DNA from: an uncultured Verrucomicrobiota bacterium
GTDB taxonomy: Bacteria > Verrucomicrobiota > Verrucomicrobiia > Methylacidiphilales > Verrucolacustridaceae
Direction: 5' to 3'
Assembly (NCBI GenBank): GCA_903905395.1
Contig: CAIVGD010000358.1
Coordinates: 1-29,579 of the forward strand
DNA: 29,579 nucleotides
Shown: piece after piece, positions 8,452 through 15,702 of the stretch
Numbering within the stretch: the stretch's first letter is position 1
Layout of the letters: each line of letters begins with the position of its first letter
Notes under the pieces: generated by a model
What the model was told of the DNA's origin: nothing
Seen by the model: the letters and a program-made list of their open reading frames with translations, nothing else
Databases searched by the model: none
Translations under genes and position numbers: made by a program

Positions 8452-9516
8452 TTATTTCTGTAAGGCGCGTTGTATGCCTTTTCTCCCAGGACGCCAGATC
8501 ACCCCGCCCTCGTGAATGATGCCGGTCACCAACTCAGCCGGGGTCACGTCAAAGGCAGGATTGCGGACGCTAATTCCCTTGGCCGCCCAGCGAATCTTGC
8601 CGTGACCGACCACCTCCAAGGGGTTCCTTTCTTCGATCGGAATCTGATTTCCATGGGATGTTTTTAAGTCGATGGAGGATTGAGGGCACGCGACATAAAA
8701 CGGAATCCCGTGGCGACGCGCGAGAACCGCCACCATGTAAGTGCCGATCTTATTAGCCACATCCCCGTTGGCCGCGACACGATCCGTTCCGACAATGACG
8801 ACATCGATTTCACCTCGGGCCATCAAGTGACCAGCTATGTTATCGGTGATGACTGTGACGGGAATTCCCTCTTGAACCATTTCCCAGGCCGTCAACCGCG
8901 CCCCCTGAAGAAAGGGACGCGTTTCATCCGCAAACACCGAGATTTTCTTCCCGGCTTCCACAGCCGATCGGATCACCCCCAAAGCGGTCCCATGTCCCGC
9001 CGTCGCCAAGGCTCCGGCATTGCAATGGGTCAGCACCCGCATTCCACTCTTCAGTAGGCGGGCCCCATGCCGCCCCATCGCCTGATTGATCCGAATATCC
9101 TCCTCGTGAATTTCTCGAGCTTCATGAAGAAGCCGCGCCGCCAGTTTCGTCAGCTTCATTCCCGAGTTTTTGTTCCACACCTTCCGCATCCGGTTCAGAG
9201 CCCAGAAGAGATTAATTGCGGTGGGACGGCTTTTTGCCAGAAGGGAAATCCCCTTCTCAAGCTGTCGGGCAAACTGCTTTCCATTTTTCGTCTTTCGAGC
9301 CAACCGCAATGCTTCCAAGGCCACTCCATAGGCCGCCGCCACTCCGATCGCGGGAGCTCCCCTCACCACCATGGATCGGATCCCTTCCGCCACTTCCCGT
9401 GCGTTGCGGTAGGCAAGATAACGGAACCGCGTGGGGAGGATCCTCTGGTCGATCATTTGCAAACGCCCCCCCCGCCATCTCAGGGTCTCGACTTTTCTCT
9501 GTTTCAATTTCGCCAT
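8452..9516 (-). CDS. mtnA: S-methyl-5-thioribose-1-phosphate isomerase
   Basis: MtnA isomerises 5-methylthioribose-1-phosphate to 5-methylthioribulose-1-phosphate in the cytoplasm; some homologues also take 5-deoxyribose-1-phosphate. The 354 residues show VVRGAPAIG (50-58), THCNAGALATAG with the catalytic Cys at 165, ADETRPFLQGARLTAWE (196-212), and IVGTDRVAANGDVANKIGT with the catalytic Asp at 245. These fit MtnA rather than the related eIF2B subunits. The ATG at 9516 has TAGGAC close upstream. It is the last gene of the mtnP-aldolase-mtnA set, 92 bases after the aldolase stop. No mtnB, mtnC, mtnD or mtnK is present in the window. Confidence 0.95.
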   Translation of the reverse strand: MAKLKQRKVETLRWRGGRLQMIDQRILPTRFRYLAYRNAREVAEGIRSMVVRGAPAIGVAAAYGVALEALRLARKTKNGKQFARQLEKGISLLAKSRPTAINLFWALNRMRKVWNKNSGMKLTKLAARLLHEAREIHEEDIRINQAMGRHGARLLKSGMRVLTHCNAGALATAGHGTALGVIRSAVEAGKKISVFADETRPFLQGARLTAWEMVQEGIPVTVITDNIAGHLMARGEIDVVIVGTDRVAANGDVANKIGTYMVAVLARRHGIPFYVACPQSSIDLKTSHGNQIPIEERNPLEVVGHGKIRWAAKGISVRNPAFDVTPAELVTGIIHEGGVIWRPGRKGIQRALQK

Positions 9517-9608
9517 GTCCTAGTGTCCCGCAAATTCACACAAAGCGAAAAGCGGAAAACCCGCATCCTGTAACAGAGATGGGAAGAAGCCGCTCGTGTT
9601 CATGATTT

Positions 9609-11657
9609 TCAACGTAGGGCGGCCGCAATATTTCCACCGTCCACACTCAACACCGCGCCGGTCGTCTTCCGGGCCAGAGCCAAGGCGAGAAAAGCTTCCG
9701 CCACATCCTCTGCCATCACCTCCAGATTCAGCAGGTTTCCTTCCATGTACTCCGTCGGCGTGATCCCACGCGCCCGGGCGCGAGTCTGAATCATTTTGTC
9801 GGTCAACAACCGGGTCCGGATCCGGTCGGCATTCACCCCATTTGATCGAATCCCGTCCCGACCGTGATCCACCGCATACTGCCTGAGTAGAAACAAGGTG
9901 GACGCTTTGGGCAGGCCGTAGGGACCGAAATCTGGCCCAGGGTTCACCGCCTGCTTGGAAACATTGAAAAGAAGACAACCGCCGGTTCCCTGCACCCGCA
10001 TCACCCGCACCGCATTCTGCGCAACCGTCTGGTGGGCGAAAAAGTTCAATTCGAAACTTTTTCTTAAAATATTCTCACTGACCTCTCCCACCCGTCCTTG
10101 CCAGGCCGCTCCGGCATTGGATACCACCAGATCCACCCCACCCCAATGAGAGCAAACTTGGTCGAAAGTTTTTCTCACTTGCGACGGCCGAGTCACATCA
10201 CAACCGATTCCGAGGCCGCCGATCTCCATGGCAACCTTCTCCGCCAAACCAGCGTCTTGATCCGCAACCACCACTCTCGCCCCGGCCTTACTCAACAATC
10301 TTGCCGTCGCCTCTCCGATCCCGCTCCCCCCTCCCGTGACCAGTGCCACCTGTCCTGTCAAAGGGGCCGATGCGCCTTTCGCCAGCTTGGCCTGTTCCAA
10401 GGACCAGTACTCCACATCGAAAATATCCTGCTTCCGGATGCTGACGAAGCGTCCCACCCTCTCGGCATGCAGAATCACCCGAATGGCATTTTCATACACA
10501 TCCGCGCTTACTTTCGCTTCGGCTGCCGTTCGTCCAATACCAAAAAAACCCATGCCCGGCACCAACACCACCCGGGGAGCCGGATCGAGAGGTTGCTTTT
10601 TCTCCACACTGCGTTTGGCACAGCGGGTGAAATATTTCTTATAGCTTTGATGAAAACGCAAAATCTCCCGTCCAAGCCTCCGCCGGAATTCCACCGGATT
10701 GGAACTCCCGGGTTGTGGGGCCAGCATCGGGAATGGCTTGTTGCGGATCACCTGCTCTGGAGTGACCACTCCCGGCCGGATCCACCTCCGCAGATTGCGA
10801 TGACCGAGAAACTCTTGGATCCGTGGAGAGTTTCTAAAATCAAGAATCCATCGATGCCATTTGCCGTCTCCGCACGGGAGTGCCAAAGCTCCGCGAACCG
10901 CCGGAGCCACCTCCGCCATAGCTGGCATCGTCCCACTCGAAGATAAGTTCTTTTGGGTTTTCCTGCGTTTCCCCGCGATGAATCGTTGAGCCTGACCTAC
11001 AAATTGGATCATCCGGTCATACGCTTCCCTAGAAGTCTCACCCCATGTGAAAATCCCGTGGTGCAGGAGGATCATGCCCTCCGCTTCCGGATGTTGTTCC
11101 GCCAGTCGGCTGGCCATATGAGCCAGCGGATATCCAGGCATGATGTAGGGAACGATGACCATCCTATCTCCGAAGACTTTCCGACAGACCTTTTCCGCAT
11201 CCGGTTGATTGGAGATGGAAAGGATTGCACTGGCGTGGGTGTGATCGATAAATTTGTGCGGCAAAAAGGCGTGCAACAGGGTCTCGACCGACGGATTCAC
11301 CGCCCCCGGATCCAGCAGGGCACTGCGGAGGAACTTCATCATCGTGACATCGTCCATGGTGGGGACGGAACGCAGTTCCAGCAGTCGATCCAGCCGCAGG
11401 GCGGGCAAACCGGCGGCTTCGATCTTTGCCATGTCCCAGCCGGACCCTTTCACGCAAAGCACTTCGGTTTCGTTTCCCAGAACATCCGGCAGGACGGTTT
11501 TCACCGAGGTGTTCCCGCCCCCGTGGAGGACCAGCTCCGGATTCTCGCCGAGCAGGCGTGTCGTGTAGATGCGTAGAGAAACATCCGCAGGTTGCCCTTG
11601 CCTCACTCCCTGCCGGATCCAGCGACGAGCTTCGGAATCAGACCAGCGGTTTTTCAT
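9609..11657 (-). CDS. Bifunctional class II aldolase / short-chain dehydrogenase
   Basis: This 682-residue fusion joins a class II (Zn) sugar-phosphate aldolase, residues 1 to about 230, to a short-chain dehydrogenase, about 434-682, through a roughly 200-residue middle region. Aldolase signs: LVLHGGGNTSVK (42-53), VKGSGWDMA, the acidic residue E125, HTH (H139, H141) and LHHG (H200), which match the catalytic Glu and three Zn ligands of the RhaD/FucA family. Dehydrogenase signs: TGGGSGIG (441-448) for NAD(P), NAG (514-516), S567, Y580 and K584 (YGLPK). The closest named family is the rhamnulose-1-phosphate aldolase/lactaldehyde dehydrogenase type, but no rhamnose genes are nearby. Its start overlaps the mtnP stop as ATGA and mtnA follows. 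I infer that it cleaves 5-methylthioribulose-1-phosphate (or 5-deoxyribulose-1-phosphate) to DHAP plus an aldehyde, which the second domain reduces or oxidises. The fold call is firm; the substrate is inference. Confidence 0.9.
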   Translation of the reverse strand: MKNRWSDSEARRWIRQGVRQGQPADVSLRIYTTRLLGENPELVLHGGGNTSVKTVLPDVLGNETEVLCVKGSGWDMAKIEAAGLPALRLDRLLELRSVPTMDDVTMMKFLRSALLDPGAVNPSVETLLHAFLPHKFIDHTHASAILSISNQPDAEKVCRKVFGDRMVIVPYIMPGYPLAHMASRLAEQHPEAEGMILLHHGIFTWGETSREAYDRMIQFVGQAQRFIAGKRRKTQKNLSSSGTMPAMAEVAPAVRGALALPCGDGKWHRWILDFRNSPRIQEFLGHRNLRRWIRPGVVTPEQVIRNKPFPMLAPQPGSSNPVEFRRRLGREILRFHQSYKKYFTRCAKRSVEKKQPLDPAPRVVLVPGMGFFGIGRTAAEAKVSADVYENAIRVILHAERVGRFVSIRKQDIFDVEYWSLEQAKLAKGASAPLTGQVALVTGGGSGIGEATARLLSKAGARVVVADQDAGLAEKVAMEIGGLGIGCDVTRPSQVRKTFDQVCSHWGGVDLVVSNAGAAWQGRVGEVSENILRKSFELNFFAHQTVAQNAVRVMRVQGTGGCLLFNVSKQAVNPGPDFGPYGLPKASTLFLLRQYAVDHGRDGIRSNGVNADRIRTRLLTDKMIQTRARARGITPTEYMEGNLLNLEVMAEDVAEAFLALALARKTTGAVLSVDGGNIAAALR

Positions 11658-12541
11658 TTCTTCTTATTCAGGACCCGGCCAGCGACCGTCTGCAATTTGC
11701 GAACCAGCTTCGGATCGCGGGCTTCCGGGGCAGTGAGCAGTGCGAATTCCAGAGCTTTGCGGCAGTGGCAGTCCGGCCCGTGCGGATCGGCGGCGACCCG
11801 CGGTACGACCCCTTGGATCAAAGCCCGGGCTTTGTCCGCGTTATCGTGCAGGGTTTTTATGATCTGCTCGACGGAGACGTGGTCATGATCGGGATGCCAG
11901 CAGTCGAAATCGGTGACCATGGCCACGGTCGCGTAACAGAGCTCAGCTTCCCGGGCCAGCTTAGCCTCCGGCATGTTGGTCATCCCTATGACATCACATC
12001 CCCACGAGCGGTGTAATTCGGATTCAGCCAACGAGGAAAACTGAGGACCTTCCATCGCCAAATAGGTACCACCTCGCACACACGGGATGCCGAGTTGTTT
12101 TGCGGTTGCTTCTAGGTGATCCCCCAGACGGCGACAGACGGGGTGAGCCATGGAGACGTGGGCGACCAGACCGGAGCCGAAGAAGGATGTTTCGCGGGCG
12201 AAGGTGCGATCGATGAACTGATCCACGATGACAAAGGTTCCAGGCGGGAGATTCTCTTTCAATGAACCGACGGCGCTGACCGAGAGGATGTCACGGGCGC
12301 CCGCCTGTTTCAGGCCTTCGATATTGGCCCGATAATTTATCTGGGAGGGGGGAATTTTATGACCCCGTCCATGCCGAGGGAGAAAGAGAGCATGGGCTTT
12401 CCCGAGTTTTCCCTGGTAGGCTTGACCCGAGGCCGAGCCGAAACGGCTGGCTAGCGTTTTCCACTGGCCACCTGTCAGGCCTTCGATCTTATCCAGACCA
12501 CTGCCTCCGATGATTCCGACTGCGGTGGGGCTGGTTTTCAT
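11654..12541 (-). CDS. mtnP: 5'-methylthioadenosine phosphorylase
   Basis: The enzyme splits methylthioadenosine with phosphate into adenine and 5-methylthioribose-1-phosphate. The 295 residues are a typical trimeric purine phosphorylase: GIIGGSGLD (9-17), LPRHGRGHKIPP (54-65), YRANIEGLK, GGTYLAMEGPQFSSLAE (157-173), GMTNMPEAKLA and TDFDCW (210-215). The two Asp residues of DFD (211, 213) match the pair that gives MTAP its preference for adenine over 6-oxopurines, which argues against inosine/guanosine phosphorylase. Its stop is fused to the aldolase start (ATGA). No ribosome site is visible at the ATG; a small upstream frame that ends in the same ATGA could supply coupling. Confidence 0.95.
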   Translation of the reverse strand: MKTSPTAVGIIGGSGLDKIEGLTGGQWKTLASRFGSASGQAYQGKLGKAHALFLPRHGRGHKIPPSQINYRANIEGLKQAGARDILSVSAVGSLKENLPPGTFVIVDQFIDRTFARETSFFGSGLVAHVSMAHPVCRRLGDHLEATAKQLGIPCVRGGTYLAMEGPQFSSLAESELHRSWGCDVIGMTNMPEAKLAREAELCYATVAMVTDFDCWHPDHDHVSVEQIIKTLHDNADKARALIQGVVPRVAADPHGPDCHCRKALEFALLTAPEARDPKLVRKLQTVAGRVLNKKK

Positions 12542-12681
12542 GGAACGAATAAACTAATCCATTTCCATCGTGGAAGGGAGCTGAAGTTTTTATGAAACGC
12601 GCTCAAGAGCAGGGCCCAAGGTTTCTTCTGATTCCATTCCTCCATTTCCGGAACTGCCGTGCAAATCGGAGCACCTCGCAT
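12538..12681 (-). CDS. Possible 47-residue small ORF coupled to mtnP
   Basis: An ATG at 12681 opens a 47-codon frame whose TGA (12540-12538) overlaps the mtnP ATG in an ATGA junction. The peptide begins MRGAPICTAV, is Trp-rich (W at 15, 22, 39 and 41) and has a mildly hydrophobic end. It has no good ribosome site and I recognise no family; an internal ATG would shorten it to 35 residues. The reason to list it is that the adjoining mtnP gene also lacks a ribosome site and this 189-base gap is long for the operon. It may be a chance frame. Confidence 0.22.
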   Translation of the reverse strand: MRGAPICTAVPEMEEWNQKKPWALLLSAFHKNFSSLPRWKWISLFVP

Positions 12682-12730
12682 CGGATTTTGCAGAAGGAAG
12701 TCGAATCGCGAAGCACAGTTAGGCTCAGCA

Positions 12731-13450
12731 TCAGCTGAGTTGATCTAAAAATCCCATCAATTCCCTGGCCATTTCGTTCCGGGCGTGAGCACAGGTCAGG
12801 GCCGTAGGAATTAAATCTTTCAGACGCCAAGGACGAAAGACCAAGTGAGCTGCCATTTTTCCCGGGGTGGTCTTCCCTGTCTCCCTGTCACAACCGAGCA
12901 GTAACAAGTCTGCAGCAGGTAAGGGGCGATCCGAATTGTCGCTCACCGCCCGGATTCCCACCAAGGGAATGTTGTGTTCCCTGCAGGCTTCGGCCACGTA
13001 ATCCCATTCCATCTCAACAATTCCGCAACCTGTTTTTCTTCCCAGGTCTAGTTTGGCTGGCCCTGTAGCAATAATCTCTTTCGCGGTGTGCCATTTCGCG
13101 GTGCGGAGGGATGGTCTGCTTTTCACATACTGAAGAAAGTCCGGCCAAGCCTCGGGGTGATGCACGGTCATATCCCCCTCCTCCCAAGCCGAATCCAGTG
13201 CCCCTCCCAATCCCGCCAAAATCAAAGCGCGGACTGGATTTTTACTCAACCAAGAACCCACTTGTTTATCCAGACCGGGGCGCCCCATTCCAATTCGTGC
13301 GGTAATCACCGCCGTTCCTTTCCAAAATCCTCGTTTGGTTTCCAGTCCCGCGTGCGGGGCGGATGTTCCGGGCAGTTTTTTCCAGATCGGTTTCGCCTCA
13401 AACTCCATCGGAAAAAGAATTCCGACGGGTAAACTGGATTTTAGGTTCAT
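12731..13450 (-). CDS. hpnG: Nucleosidase/phosphorylase superfamily protein, probably HpnG
   Basis: This 239-residue protein has the MTAN/PNP-type fold: VGILFPMEFEAKPI at the N-terminus, AGLGGALD (79-86), VEMEWDYVAEAC (145-156; the Glu-Met-Glu of the ribose site) and GIRAVSDNSD (165-174), whose Asp at 171 aligns with the catalytic acid of nucleosidases. The short length and divergent middle fit the hopanoid-associated phosphorylase HpnG, which releases adenine from adenosylhopane to give ribosylhopane. It starts 36 bases after shc, which supports that reading. HpnG needs adenosylhopane from HpnH, which is not in the window. The alternative is a methylthioadenosine/S-adenosylhomocysteine nucleosidase, given that mtnP lies next downstream. 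Confidence 0.72.
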   Translation of the reverse strand: MNLKSSLPVGILFPMEFEAKPIWKKLPGTSAPHAGLETKRGFWKGTAVITARIGMGRPGLDKQVGSWLSKNPVRALILAGLGGALDSAWEEGDMTVHHPEAWPDFLQYVKSRPSLRTAKWHTAKEIIATGPAKLDLGRKTGCGIVEMEWDYVAEACREHNIPLVGIRAVSDNSDRPLPAADLLLLGCDRETGKTTPGKMAAHLVFRPWRLKDLIPTALTCAHARNEMARELMGFLDQLS

Positions 13451-13486
13451 GGGTAAAACGCGGCCTGATTCAGCCGTAAAAAGGGT

Positions 13487-15481
13487 CTAGTGGATTCCGG
13501 ATGTCCGAACCATTTCCTGATATTCACCCAAGGCCAAGAGTGGCCAGTTGTTTCGATACATGTCGTAGCGGAGATAAAACACGCACGGGAAGCCGCCGCC
13601 GGTGCTAAACTTCTCCTCCCAACTGCCGTCCTTCTGCTGGGTTTCTATGAGAAACCGGACGGCTCGCCGCACGCTGGGTCGCTGGATATCTCCGCACGCG
13701 AGCAGGCCCATCAGTCCCCAACCCGTCTGGGAAGCCGTGCTGACGCCCCGTCCTTTCAATCGCGAATCGTCGTACGAACCACAACTCTCACCCCAGCCCC
13801 CGTCCGGATTCTGGGCACACTCCAACCAATCACGTCCGCGGATGATCCAATGCTCGTTCATGTCATGCCCGACTGCGTTCAAACCGCGAAGCGCCTGCCA
13901 GGTGCCATAAACGAAGTTCACCCCCCAGCGACCGTACCAGGATCCATCTTCTTCCTGTGTGTTTTTGAGGAAACGGATGGCTCGTTGGATCTGCGGATCC
14001 TTTTTAGACACACCGCACTTGCCCATTGTCTCGAGCAGGCGCCCCGTGATATCTGCACAGGGCGGATCGAGAATGGCGTTGTGATCAGCGAAAGGCACAT
14101 CCTCGAGCCACTTCTTGTTTACGTTTTTATCAAAAGCAGCGTAACCCCCATCGTCGCACTGGAAACTACGAGCCCACGCCAGTCCCCGTTCAGTCGCCGC
14201 TTTCTGCTGGGCTGGATCACTCGACCGTGTCTTGCGGAGGCCGAGTAAAACCTTGGCAGTATCGTCGACATCGGGGTACCAGTCGTTCGCAAACTCAAAG
14301 GCCCATCCACCAGTAACCTTGGTGGAATTTTTCACCGCCCAATCGCCACGCATCTTCACTTCCTTGGAAAGAAGCCAGTCTGCACCTTTCTGCATCGCGG
14401 GATCGTCCGAGGCCACGCCAGCGGCACTCAGGGCGGTCATCGTGATGGCGGTATCCCAAACAGGGCTCAAACAGGGCTGAATTCGAAAATCGCCGTTAGC
14501 GGAATCATAGACCTCGAGACCCTCCAAATCCTTCGTCGCCTTGCGCATGGCAGGATGATCCTCGGAATAGCCGAGACACTGAAAAGCGAGTATGGTGTTC
14601 ATCATCGAAGGGAAGATCGCAGCGAGGCCATCCGATTCGGGTCCGATGCGCGCGAGGATCCACTTTTCCGCCACTTTCAGGGCGCGTTTGCGGAACGGCT
14701 TCCAGGATCGTTCTTCGAACCATCCGAGCAGATTATTGACCCGGATAAAAAAGTTTTTCATGGAAAAGAAGTGGCTCTCCACAGGATGAAGAAACGGACC
14801 GCCTTCCACACCGTACGGGTAAAGTTCGTGGAGCTGTTTTTCCGCGGGCAGATTTGTGGTGGGGCGGAAACTGCGAATGACGGAAAGCGTGACCACGATG
14901 GCTCGGGTCCACGAACTCATCTCAAACAGATTAAACGGCGCCCAGTTGGGCAGTAGAAGGATCTCGGGCGGGATGTTAGGCAAATACTTCCACGGGTACT
15001 GCCCCAGCATCGCCAGATAAAGTTTGCAGTAGGTGTTGGTTCTTGGGATTCCACCAAGACGAATGGCCGTGGCTCGTGCCTTCCTCATCTCCGGTTCCTC
15101 TGGGGTGAACCCGGCTAGCTTCAGACTGAAGTAGCATTTGACCGTGGCGGTGACATTGCTAGGCCCCCCTAAATAATTAGGCCACCCGCCATCGGGGAGT
15201 TGTCTTTGGAGAATATGGCGGACGATTTTTGCCTCTTTGGCGCGGTCGATCTTCCCACGCAGGTACATCAAAAGGTGGTAATCGCACGCCACCGTAGTAT
15301 CGACGAAGAGCTCTCCGACCCAGTAGCCATCGGGTTTTTGCAAACCCAGAAGATAGTCACGGCAGGACTCGACGGTCTTGCGCAGTGCCCCCAAATCGAC
15401 ATCCGCCGGATCCATCCCCATCAGGTCTGGGTTAGGAGTCCGATGCACGTCGGAGTGGATGGCCTTATTTGACATTGCCAT
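13487..15481 (-). CDS. shc: Squalene-hopene cyclase
   Basis: Shc cyclises squalene to hopene and diplopterol at the membrane and is the committed step to hopanoids. The 664 residues show the protonating motif DVDDTA (404-409) and a series of QW repeats, among them QKPDGYW (48-54), QLPDGGW (94-100), QCDDGGY (441-447), QEEDGSW (509-515), QNPDGGW (557-563) and QQKDGSW (615-621). Length is normal. The ATG at 15481 is followed by a second in-frame ATG at 15475; neither has a strong ribosome site. It heads the run shc-hpnG-mtnP-aldolase-mtnA and is preceded by a 180-base gap that probably holds its promoter. Its substrate would come from the plus-strand hpnC-hpnDE pair about 5 kb away. Confidence 0.97.
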   Translation of the reverse strand: MAMSNKAIHSDVHRTPNPDLMGMDPADVDLGALRKTVESCRDYLLGLQKPDGYWVGELFVDTTVACDYHLLMYLRGKIDRAKEAKIVRHILQRQLPDGGWPNYLGGPSNVTATVKCYFSLKLAGFTPEEPEMRKARATAIRLGGIPRTNTYCKLYLAMLGQYPWKYLPNIPPEILLLPNWAPFNLFEMSSWTRAIVVTLSVIRSFRPTTNLPAEKQLHELYPYGVEGGPFLHPVESHFFSMKNFFIRVNNLLGWFEERSWKPFRKRALKVAEKWILARIGPESDGLAAIFPSMMNTILAFQCLGYSEDHPAMRKATKDLEGLEVYDSANGDFRIQPCLSPVWDTAITMTALSAAGVASDDPAMQKGADWLLSKEVKMRGDWAVKNSTKVTGGWAFEFANDWYPDVDDTAKVLLGLRKTRSSDPAQQKAATERGLAWARSFQCDDGGYAAFDKNVNKKWLEDVPFADHNAILDPPCADITGRLLETMGKCGVSKKDPQIQRAIRFLKNTQEEDGSWYGRWGVNFVYGTWQALRGLNAVGHDMNEHWIIRGRDWLECAQNPDGGWGESCGSYDDSRLKGRGVSTASQTGWGLMGLLACGDIQRPSVRRAVRFLIETQQKDGSWEEKFSTGGGFPCVFYLRYDMYRNNWPLLALGEYQEMVRTSGIH

Positions 15482-15654
15482 TAACTCTAGCGATTACAAA
15501 AAATGCGTCAAACCCTCTGAGAATCACCCAAGTAGTTCATGATTATCACCTTGTCCGCAGCCGGGTATTCCGTGCAACCCGTCTGGCACTTTTACCGTGG
15601 AATCCCTTGCGATGTGTGTTCTACCCCAAAAACAGGTGAACCAAAAAAGGAACG

Positions 15655-15702
15655 AAAAAAACTACTCAGCCCAGGTGATCAGGCGCAGTTCGTGTGCCTG
15701 GG
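15655..15702 (-). terminator. Candidate terminator at the 3' end of glgP
   Basis: On the minus strand CCCAGG pairs with CCTGGG (6 bp, 21-base loop), with CTGAGTAG and then seven T residues after it. The hairpin lies inside the last codons of glgP and the T run starts just past the stop. The loop is long, so this is a moderate call. Confidence 0.35.

Noticed and set aside
9520..9602. Small frame of 27 codons between the aldolase gene and mtnA
   Set aside because: It has no ribosome site, is only the tail of a longer shadow frame inside the aldolase gene, and mtnA has its own upstream AGGA.
9609..11657. Reading the aldolase/dehydrogenase as part of a rhamnose operon
   Set aside because: No rhamnose isomerase, kinase, transporter or mutarotase is present; the neighbours are mtnP and mtnA.
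12542..12730. SAM-type riboswitch ahead of mtnP
   Set aside because: I could not find the conserved helices or a terminator stem of a known SAM riboswitch class in this gap.
13490..14248. Open frame of 252 codons on the plus strand
   Set aside because: It mirrors the 3' half of shc, which has all its QW motifs and the DVDDTA site; low-stop antisense frames are common in GC-rich genes.
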